Source: Saprospiraceae bacterium
GTDB lineage: Bacteria > Bacteroidota > Bacteroidia > Bacteroidales > JAIPBB01
DNA: 7,908 nt
Reading direction: 5' to 3'
Assembly: GCA_021739805.1 (NCBI GenBank)
Contig: JAIPBB010000255.1
Coordinates: 1-7,908, forward strand
The translations under genes were made by a program, and so were the position numbers. Under the pieces are notes generated by a model, which saw nothing but the letters and a program-made list of their open reading frames with translations, was not told the origin of the DNA and made no database searches. Positions within the stretch are counted from its first letter, which is position 1. Each line of letters opens with the position of its first letter. This document shows, piece by piece, positions 1 to 5,412 of the stretch.

Positions 1-163
1 CCCCTGGAAATGTATGCCCCATATTTTTTGTTCCAACAAAAGCATTAACATAAGTAATCAGGTCTAATTTTATTCCATTAATATTAGTCATGCTCGTATT
101 TTTTTTATTCTGACAAGAATTTATCATTAATGATATTAAAATAATTGTAATTATTTTTTTCAT
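1..163 (-). CDS. Glycoside hydrolase family 92 (alpha-mannosidase) lipoprotein, N-terminal fragment
   Basis: Only the first 54 codons are inside the window; the gene runs off the left edge. The ATG at 163-161 opens a lipoprotein signal peptide: MKK, a hydrophobic stretch rich in I and L, then the lipobox-like INSC with the lipidated cysteine at residue 17. Residues 38-54 read YVNAFVGTKNMGHTFPG. This matches the conserved GH92 N-terminus, usually close to YVNPFIGTGxxGHTFPGA, a loop of the N-terminal beta-sandwich domain. GH92 enzymes are calcium-dependent exo-alpha-mannosidases that trim N-glycans or yeast mannan. The catalytic acid and base residues lie outside the window. The residues after the cysteine (QNKKNTS) have none of the acidic residues typical of Bacteroidetes surface-export signals, so a periplasmic location is my inference. 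The gene is on the same strand as the barrel protein at 391-1428, 227 bases downstream of it. Linkage specificity cannot be judged. Confidence 0.88.
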   Translation of the reverse strand, partial: MKKIITIILISLMINSCQNKKNTSMTNINGIKLDLITYVNAFVGTKNMGHTFPG

Positions 164-390
164 GTAAATTAATTTTACTTGTTTGCAATAAATTAATGAT
201 TTTTTGTTTGTGTTCTTTTCTAATAATTAGCGATGAAATGTCAATATTTTTATCCCCGTTATTAGTAAATTTTTCACACAAGAGAAATTTAAAAAGCAAC
301 ACAATACTACAAAATTAAAAGATTTTTGTGTAATTGAGTTAATAGAATATGATACAATTATTAATTATGAGAATCCGATAAAAACAGCTT

Positions 391-1428
391 TTATAAATCA
401 ATATAAATACTGGTTAAAAAAGAATAATTATATAATTCTTTTGGTGCCAATGGAAATTTCGCCGGACTAAATCTTGCATTAGCATGAACACCAACACTTA
501 TTTTTTTGTCTATTTTTATCATTAAACCTCCTGAATAAGATGGAGAAAAAAGACCTATTGAAACAAAAGGTCTGACTTTATATGCTTTAGGTGCCATATA
601 TCCAATGTGTATAGGAACATTTACATAAATATATTTATCACCATCAAGATTTTCTAATTTTGATAATAACAAACCTGCTTTAAGAAATATTTTTTCATTC
701 GATCGCGGCATTGTGAAATAAAATAATACTCCTCCGGTAACATAAAATTTATCATTCAAATTATCCAAATTTGAAAAATTAACAACTCCACCAACAACAT
801 CATAGCTAACTTTAACAAAAGGTACTTTTTTCTGATAAATAATACATTCATCACCTTCACAAACATTGTTATGATAATCTTTTGCCAACTTAATTAAACT
901 TTCGTGATTAGGTTTTCCAACTTTTGAAATTCTGTTTTGAAAATCTATAGCATCCTGCATATAAACACTCAAAATTCCAATGTGCTTTTTTGATTTATTG
1001 ACAAACCTAATACCATCTTTCGTTCTACTAATAACTTCTTCGTATGGCAATTCTATTAATTCTTCTCCTTCTTTCTCAATAAAATAATAATCCCCTTTTT
1101 CATCTCTCAGATAATAAATATCAATCTGTCCATTTATAAGAAATTCTAAAAATACTTTTTTACCTTTAATCTGTTTTGAGATAAAATATTTACTATCAGT
1201 AAAGCGATATGCAAAAATATCTTTAGGAAAATATGTAGTTTCTTCGGCTTGCTCAGATAATCTAAATTTACATAATTCGCACATTAACTGATCACCTCGG
1301 TAATCAATTTCTCCAAATACTGTGTCGCCCTCTAATTTGATTATATATCCGGGGCGGAAATCGGTTTGAGCATTAATTACTCCCGACAAAAAGATAAAAA
1401 TTAAAATTGATAGATACTTGTTTTTCAT
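391..1428 (-). CDS. Secreted outer-membrane beta-barrel-type protein of unknown function
   Basis: The 345-residue protein starts at an ATG followed by a clear Sec signal peptide (residues 1-20, MKNK, hydrophobic core, INA|Q). Residues 22-160 form a soluble-looking region opening with DFRPGYIIKLEGDTVFGEID. It is rich in alternating hydrophobic and aromatic residues (KVFLEFLINGQIDIYYLRDEKGDYYFI, spread over about 91-117). I recognise this overall pattern from hypothetical proteins common in Bacteroidetes, but I know no function. From about residue 205 to the end the sequence looks like amphipathic beta-strands separated by short turns (VSYDVVGGVV, FYVTGGVLFYF, IFLKAGLLL, YVNVPIHIGYM, SVGVHANARF, FLTSIYIDL), consistent with a small outer-membrane barrel. 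Two close cysteine pairs, C50/C53 and C190/C195, could form disulfides in the periplasm. No TAnnTTTG promoter box is evident just upstream. Membrane location and barrel fold are inferred from composition. Confidence 0.75.
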   Translation of the reverse strand: MKNKYLSILIFIFLSGVINAQTDFRPGYIIKLEGDTVFGEIDYRGDQLMCELCKFRLSEQAEETTYFPKDIFAYRFTDSKYFISKQIKGKKVFLEFLINGQIDIYYLRDEKGDYYFIEKEGEELIELPYEEVISRTKDGIRFVNKSKKHIGILSVYMQDAIDFQNRISKVGKPNHESLIKLAKDYHNNVCEGDECIIYQKKVPFVKVSYDVVGGVVNFSNLDNLNDKFYVTGGVLFYFTMPRSNEKIFLKAGLLLSKLENLDGDKYIYVNVPIHIGYMAPKAYKVRPFVSIGLFSPSYSGGLMIKIDKKISVGVHANARFSPAKFPLAPKELYNYSFLTSIYIDL

Positions 1429-1444
1429 GTGTATATGTTTTTGA

Positions 1445-1570
1445 TTATTTTAATGAATTTCCTCTCAGCAGAGCTGTCGGAGTATCAAACTCGAATTATG
1501 TTTTTTCAATTGCTGCAAGCAACTGCGCATTAAACTCATTTATTCCGCAACGCAATGTTATCGGGATTCA
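1445..1570 (-). pseudogene. Coding-like or structured relic upstream of the barrel gene
   Basis: On the minus strand one frame reads from 1567 down to a TAA at 1498-1496 (pieces include ITLRCGINEFNAQ and LLAAIEKT). It continues in the same frame as FEFDTPTALLRGNSLK to a TAA at 1447-1445. The composition looks more like protein than the surrounding AT-rich DNA, but no start codon and no domain are identifiable. The same DNA forms small hairpins: CAGC/GCTG at 1466-1469 and 1473-1476 with an AGA loop, inside CTC/GAG at 1462-1464 and 1480-1482; TTGCT/AGCAA at 1510-1514 and 1518-1522; and CCG/CGG at 1545-1547 and 1562-1564 enclosing AAC/GTT. It may be a decayed gene tail, a dispersed repeat or part of a structured RNA. 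I cannot decide among these. Confidence 0.3.
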
Positions 1571-1637
1571 CTCAAATAATATTAATGATATATAAAAATA
1601 TATTCAATACAATAATACGAAAAATACAGGAATTTTA

Positions 1638-1680
1638 CAGTAATATTTTAGAAAATATTACTGCTTTTCATTTTTTTTCT
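1638..1680 (+). terminator. 12-bp perfect inverted repeat with T-rich tail, terminator-like
   Basis: The arms CAGTAATATTTT (1638-1649) and AAAATATTACTG (1652-1663) are exact reverse complements separated by AG. They are followed on the plus strand by CTTTTCATTTTTTTT. This is the layout of a rho-independent terminator read left to right, although the stem is AT-rich and no plus-strand gene ends nearby. It lies 171 bases before the start of the LTD gene, so it could also be an operator for a dimeric regulator. On the minus strand the flank is less T-rich, so termination toward the barrel gene is less likely. Confidence 0.45.
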
Positions 1681-1833
1681 GTTTTCTCTGCTCTGTCTTA
1701 TCAACACATATATTGCGTTTTAATATTTATTTTCTTTATAATAATGAGGTTTTTCTTGAAAATTAATTCTTTTTATATTATTTTTATAATCTCAAAAAAT
1801 ATCTATATACGTCTATAAATTAAAAAATAACTC

Positions 1834-2637
1834 ATGAAAACTTTATCCTCAATAATTATTGGAATTTCGACAATTGTATTTTTATTATTTATGAATTTGA
1901 ACAATGTTAATGCCCAGCTTTATATCAACGAATTTATGGCAAGTAACATTACAGCTTATGCTGGTCCTCAAGGAGATTACCCTGATTGGATAGAAATTTA
2001 CAATGCAGGAGATCAGGATGTAATGCTCGGCGGATATTATTTTAGTGATGATTTATTTGATATTGGAGCTATGTTTCAAATTCCTGATACTTATCCTGAT
2101 TCTGTAACAGTAGAAGCCGGAGGATTTATTTTGTTTTATGCTAATAAAGATGAAGATATTAGTGTTCTTAATCTTGATTTTAAACTTAGTGTCGATGGTG
2201 AACAAATTGGGTTTTGGGATCCGGATCAAGTCTTTGTTGACAGTCTCACTTTTTTAGAACAGATTACAGACACTTCTTATGGCAGATATCCTGATGGCTC
2301 AAATAATTGGGTTTTTATGCCTGATTTTACACCTGGTTTTCAAAATGCTCATATATCGGTAATAAACGAAAGCGTGGTAATTGTTGCTTTAGAACAAAAT
2401 TTTCCAAATCCATTTAATGAAAAAACAACAATTGAGTTTACACTTGATAAATCAGATTATGTTGTGCTTTCGGTTTTTGACATTACCGGATCCTTGATTA
2501 AAGTTCTTTCCGATAAAATTCTACCTGCCGGAAAACATCAAATAAATTGGGAAGCTCAGGAACTTCCATCAGGTTTATATTTTTATAGTATAAAAACTTC
2601 GAAAAATATTGTAGTTAAAAAAGCTACTAAATTTTAA
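1834..2637 (+). CDS. Secreted lamin-tail-domain protein with T9SS C-terminal sorting domain
   Basis: This 267-residue protein has three parts. Residues 1-28 are a Sec signal peptide ending NVNAQ. Residues 29-172 match a lamin-tail domain: LYINEFMASN at the start, DYPDWIEIYNAGDQDVMLGGYYFSD around 48-72 (the typical 'WIEIYN' strand and 'L.GYYLSD' turn), then GGFILFYANK and SYGRYPDGSNNWVF, with TPGFQN closing the domain. Residues 186-267 form a type A T9SS sorting domain: LEQNFPNPFNEKTTIEFTL, VFDITGSLIKVL, LPAGKHQINWEAQELPSGLYFYSI and a lysine-rich end. The protein should cross the outer membrane through T9SS, have its C-terminal domain removed, and be released or anchored on the surface. LTDs are immunoglobulin-like folds often attached to nucleases or CotH-like domains. 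No catalytic domain is present here, so its job may be binding or structural. The ATG at 1834 is preceded by an A-rich leader. It is the only plus-strand gene and converges on rlmF. Confidence 0.9.
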   Translation: MKTLSSIIIGISTIVFLLFMNLNNVNAQLYINEFMASNITAYAGPQGDYPDWIEIYNAGDQDVMLGGYYFSDDLFDIGAMFQIPDTYPDSVTVEAGGFILFYANKDEDISVLNLDFKLSVDGEQIGFWDPDQVFVDSLTFLEQITDTSYGRYPDGSNNWVFMPDFTPGFQNAHISVINESVVIVALEQNFPNPFNEKTTIEFTLDKSDYVVLSVFDITGSLIKVLSDKILPAGKHQINWEAQELPSGLYFYSIKTSKNIVVKKATKF

Positions 2638-2655
2638 TTTGTAAAATTTGGTTTT

Positions 2656-2730
2656 AATACCGATTGTTATTTGACATGAGCCTTAAAATTCGCTTTGCTC
2701 TTTTAAGTCTGTCAAATATACATCGGTATT
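2656..2730. repeat. Long imperfect palindrome between convergent genes, candidate bidirectional terminator
   Basis: The outer arms at 2656-2676 and 2710-2730 are reverse complements over 21 positions with only three mismatches in the middle (AATACCGAT and TATTTGACA on the left arm both pair fully). Inside, CTTAAAA (2682-2688) pairs with TTTTAAG (2701-2707) around a 12-base loop. An alternative inner pairing is GAGC (2678-2681) with GCTC (2697-2700). The element sits between the stop of the LTD gene and the stop of rlmF, where a terminator serving both strands would be expected. It is longer than a usual terminator and lacks a strong T run directly after the outer stem, so a dispersed palindromic repeat is the main alternative. 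Confidence 0.7.
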
Positions 2731-2779
2731 ATACTAATATTTAATACAGCTCAATTTAATATGTAAATGGTATAACACA

Positions 2780-3751
2780 TTAATGATTTTCATGCCATCT
2801 TAATTTTATCCATCTTTTTTGCTGAACAGGAGAGAAAAATGTCCATGCAATAATACGAGTAATTTTATTTCCCTGACCCATTGGAATTGTTTTTACTTCA
2901 ACAGCTTCGGCTTTATTTAGTAAAGAATAAATATTTTTAATTTTAAATTGCTTTGAGATTATTGTAGAAAACCAAAAACAGGAATTAGAGAATCTTCTGC
3001 TCTGCCTAATCATCTCTCTAACAAATTTGTCCTCACCTCCAACACACCACAATTCATTATTTTTACCACCAAAATTCAAACTTGTTTTGGTCATTTTTTT
3101 TTGATTCAAATTACTCAATTTACGCAGATTTGCAGATTTTACTTCAGCAAGAGAAGCATGAAAAGGCGGATTACAAACTGTTAAATCAAATTGTTCGCCT
3201 TTTTTAATCACTCCAAAAAAAATGTCTTTCGAATTGTTTTGTAATCGCAGTTCTATATTCCCTTTTAAAAAAGGATTTGACTCAATTATTTTATTTGCAG
3301 AATCAATTGCAATTTTATCAATATCGCTACCAACAAATGACCAGCCGTATTCTCGATTTCCAATAATTGGATAAACGCAATTTGCACCAACACCAATATC
3401 TAAACATTTTATCTTTTTTCCGATAGGAATTTTATTATTATTTCGGCTACTTAATAAATCAGAAATATGATGAATATAATCAGCTCGTCCGGGAATTGGT
3501 GGACACAAATAATATTCGGGGATATCCCAATTTTCGATTTTGTAAAAATGTTTTAACAAAGCTTTATTCAACATTTTTACTGCACGATGATCAAAAAAAT
3601 CAATTGATTCGTCCTTATATTTATTCAACTTCACAAACTGAGCTAATTCAGGACAACTAACAATAAGCTGTTTGAAATTATATCTTTCTCGATGTTTATT
3701 TCGAGGATGTAATTTCGATTTTTCCTTTGGATGTTCTTTCTTTTTTTCCAA
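2780..3751 (-). CDS. rlmF: 23S rRNA (adenine(1618)-N(6))-methyltransferase RlmF
   Basis: The 323-residue protein matches RlmF (YbiN), which transfers a methyl group from S-adenosylmethionine to N6 of A1618 in 23S rRNA. Diagnostic parts, in order: LHPRNKHRERY (14-24), CPPIPGRADYIHH (83-95), SAM-binding motif I as LDIGVGANCVYPIIG (117-131), the acidic SDID (142-145), the catalytic NPPF of N6-adenine methylases (194-197), NFGGKNNELWCVGGE (226-240) and GQGNKITRIIAW (292-303). The length is close to the E. coli protein at about 308. The frame has no ATG before the conserved N-terminus: the best start is TTG at 3751-3749, giving a short lysine-rich leader, and an in-frame TAA lies 12 bases upstream of it. 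It follows the decarboxylase gene by 40 bases on the same strand with no promoter box visible between, so cotranscription is likely. It converges on the LTD gene. Confidence 0.93.
   Translation of the reverse strand: MEKKKEHPKEKSKLHPRNKHRERYNFKQLIVSCPELAQFVKLNKYKDESIDFFDHRAVKMLNKALLKHFYKIENWDIPEYYLCPPIPGRADYIHHISDLLSSRNNNKIPIGKKIKCLDIGVGANCVYPIIGNREYGWSFVGSDIDKIAIDSANKIIESNPFLKGNIELRLQNNSKDIFFGVIKKGEQFDLTVCNPPFHASLAEVKSANLRKLSNLNQKKMTKTSLNFGGKNNELWCVGGEDKFVREMIRQSRRFSNSCFWFSTIISKQFKIKNIYSLLNKAEAVEVKTIPMGQGNKITRIIAWTFFSPVQQKRWIKLRWHENH
3749..3751 (-). promoter_or_regulatory. Probable TTG start codon of rlmF
   Basis: In-frame codons upstream of the lysine-rich leader read TAA, ATT, TTT, ATA, TTG. 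The first methionine codon in the frame is at residue 60, inside the conserved domain, so ATG initiation would remove the LHPRNKHRERY motif. TTG at 3751 is therefore the best start, with ATT 9 bases upstream as a weaker option. This suggests reduced translation of the second gene of the pair. Confidence 0.6.
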
Positions 3752-3791
3752 TATAAAAATTTACAAGATTTCTTTATTAAACTGGCTTTTT

Positions 3792-5228
3792 CTATTTATC
3801 AATATTAGTTTCATTAATTCCAATATTTTCAATTTCATCAAGCAACTCATCCATAATTTGTGGTGTTGTCCTGTGATTCATAAATGTATTTCTCATAAAA
3901 GTAATATCATTTAAGCTGGTTTGAACAATATAAAATTTACCTTCTTTTAAAATATGATTTCTAATTTTTGAATTTAAAATATTAAGTTCTTGATTATTTA
4001 GTCCGGGATAAACATATCTATAACAAACTATATTTGAATGAGGGAATAAAGCCAATTCGAAATTTTTTCGTTGCAAAACTTTATTTGCAAATTGCTTTCC
4101 AATATCATAAAGAGTGGTAACATAATCATCAAAAACCTCAGCACCATAAATCTTCAAAATTGAATAAAAATTAATACTCATCATTTTTTTTGTACACTCA
4201 AAAGATCTTCCTGCAACATTATACCATTCTTCTTCATCAGAATTTTTGAGCAAATACTGCGCTTTTTGACTAAAAGTGTTATATGAAAAATTTTTATTTT
4301 TAAATAATAAGAAAGTTAATAATGCGGGAGTCATTAACATTTTATGACCATCAATTACAACTGAATCGGCTTTTTCCATTCCCTTAACGAGATACTTATA
4401 TTTTCCTGAATATATTGCAGCTCCTCCATGAGCTCCATCAACATGAAACCATAAATTTTTCTTTTTGCAGAAATCAGCAATTTCCTCAAAATTATCATAC
4501 ATTCCAGTAGAAGTAGAAGGAGCACTTCCAACAACTGCAATAATCTTAACACCTTGTTTTTCTGCTTTTTGATAATATTCGTCCAGCAATTCGGTTTTCA
4601 TAGAAAATGATTCACCAACAGGAACTTTAACAATTCCTTTTGAACCAAATCCCATAATACGTGCAGCTCTATCAACACAATAATGAGCTTCGGAAGAAAC
4701 CATAATTCCAAGGTTTTCGTGATAGCCTTCTTCCCAGATATCGTTATCAGACATTGCCCTTCTGGCAGATAGCAAAGCTGTAAGATTTGCCAATGTACCT
4801 CCGGAAGTCATAAACCCATCTCCTTTGGAGGAGAATCCTACTTTTGAAAGAAGTTCATCAATAACAACTTTTTCGATAGCAGTAGATGAAGGACCCATTT
4901 CATAAATCGCCATACCATTATTAAGGACAGCACCCAACATACTTGAAAGACCTGTAATAGGCGCAGGTGCTGTTACCTGATGCCCCATATATCCTGGATG
5001 ATGAATATTAATCGACCTACTTATAATATCTTCAAAAAGCTTTATTGGAGAAGAATCATTTTTATAGTTTTTCCAAAATTTTAATTGTTCGTATGGTTCT
5101 TCCCAATTGTTTACAGGAGCATTTCCCTCATTCATGTTTTTGAAATAGTCGGTCAAAATATCGACTAATTTATAACCTAAGTCTTTAAATTGACTTGGGT
5201 CGAATAATTCTTTCAATTTATCTGTCAT
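3792..5228 (-). CDS. PLP-dependent group II decarboxylase family protein
   Basis: This 478-residue cytoplasmic enzyme belongs to the pyridoxal-phosphate group II decarboxylases (the aromatic-amino-acid, glutamate, diaminobutyrate and related decarboxylase superfamily). Visible landmarks: HHPGYMGHQVTAPAP (76-90) in the substrate-side N-terminal region; TSGGTLANLTAL (141-152), which binds the cofactor phosphate; SSEAHYCVDRAARIMG (178-193), whose H182 should stack on the PLP ring; HVDGAHGG (262-269), with D264 expected to contact the pyridine nitrogen; and SVVIDGHKMLMTPALLTFLL (289-308), whose K296 should form the Schiff base. The length is normal and the protein appears full. The DGHKML version of the lysine motif differs from the DPHKW of aromatic decarboxylases and is closer to what I recall for diaminobutyrate-type members, but the substrate cannot be assigned. 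It probably leads a two-gene unit with rlmF, and a possible promoter box lies about 35 bases upstream of its ATG. Confidence 0.88.
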   Translation of the reverse strand: MTDKLKELFDPSQFKDLGYKLVDILTDYFKNMNEGNAPVNNWEEPYEQLKFWKNYKNDSSPIKLFEDIISRSINIHHPGYMGHQVTAPAPITGLSSMLGAVLNNGMAIYEMGPSSTAIEKVVIDELLSKVGFSSKGDGFMTSGGTLANLTALLSARRAMSDNDIWEEGYHENLGIMVSSEAHYCVDRAARIMGFGSKGIVKVPVGESFSMKTELLDEYYQKAEKQGVKIIAVVGSAPSTSTGMYDNFEEIADFCKKKNLWFHVDGAHGGAAIYSGKYKYLVKGMEKADSVVIDGHKMLMTPALLTFLLFKNKNFSYNTFSQKAQYLLKNSDEEEWYNVAGRSFECTKKMMSINFYSILKIYGAEVFDDYVTTLYDIGKQFANKVLQRKNFELALFPHSNIVCYRYVYPGLNNQELNILNSKIRNHILKEGKFYIVQTSLNDITFMRNTFMNHRTTPQIMDELLDEIENIGINETNIDK

Positions 5229-5412
5229 TTTTATTCACTAAAATTGTTTTATTTAAGTGCGTCAAAAGTAGATAAATTACAATAAATAAGTTCTTTTTGT
5301 TGATATTTCTTAAAACTTAAAGTAAATAATATTTCTTTTATTGATTAGGAAGTATTGATGTATTAATGATTTTTAAATAAAATAAATAAGTGCTTGTCAT
5401 TCAAAACACAAT
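5229..5412. other. Intergenic region upstream of decarboxylase
   Basis: These 184 bases separate the transporter stop from the decarboxylase start and are strongly AT-rich. They hold a candidate minus-strand -7 box (5263-5270). A direct repeat AATAAATAAGT occurs at 5281-5291 and again exactly 100 bases later at 5381-5391, followed by similar CTT-containing bases. In DNA this AT-rich the repeat may be chance. No convincing terminator hairpin for the transporter gene is seen. Confidence 0.4.
5263..5270 (-). promoter_or_regulatory. Candidate Bacteroidetes -7 box for the decarboxylase-rlmF unit
   Basis: The minus strand reads TACTTTTG here, an exact fit to the Bacteroidetes -7 consensus TAnnTTTG. 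It lies about 35 bases before the decarboxylase ATG, leaving a plausible short 5' leader. No clear TTTG -33 element is visible at the expected distance, so the call rests on one box and its position. Confidence 0.45.

Larger units (their letters stand above)
1429..1833. other. 405-base gap with structured patch and AT-rich stretch
   Basis: This gap separates two divergently transcribed genes (minus-strand 391-1428 and plus-strand 1834-2637), so both promoters should lie here, but no clear TAnnTTTG box is visible for either. From about 1445 to 1570 the DNA is visibly richer in G+C than its surroundings and holds several short hairpins. From about 1638 to 1680 there is a strong inverted repeat with a T-rich tail. 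From 1681 to 1833 the sequence is extremely AT-rich. Plus-strand open frames at 1407-1595 and 1555-1818 are probably chance: the first overlaps the barrel gene's start, and the second encodes a low-complexity I/F/Y/N string running through the inverted repeat. Confidence 0.6.

Noticed and set aside
105..302. Minus-strand 65-residue open frame starting at GTG
   Set aside because: It overlaps the well-supported GH92 signal peptide by 59 bases on the same strand, uses GTG and has no recognisable domain.
237..470. Plus-strand open stretch of about 77 codons with a protein-like second half
   Set aside because: It has no early start codon, overlaps the end of the barrel gene on the other strand and is typical of open frames arising in AT-rich DNA.
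1407..1595. Plus-strand 62-residue open frame
   Set aside because: It overlaps the barrel gene start antisense. Its readable part (FPLSRAVGVS) is the reverse of the coding-like minus-strand patch, so at most one of them can be a real protein relic.
1555..1818. Plus-strand 87-residue hydrophobic open frame just before the LTD gene
   Set aside because: Its composition is almost only I, F, N, Y and K from AT-rich DNA, and it runs through the perfect inverted repeat; a small membrane protein cannot be excluded but nothing supports it.
3672..3914. Plus-strand 80-residue open frame
   Set aside because: It is antisense to rlmF and the decarboxylase gene; a shadow of the real frames.
4355..4552. 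Minus-strand 65-residue leucine-rich open frame inside the decarboxylase
   Set aside because: It is an out-of-frame reading of a region encoding conserved PLP-enzyme motifs.
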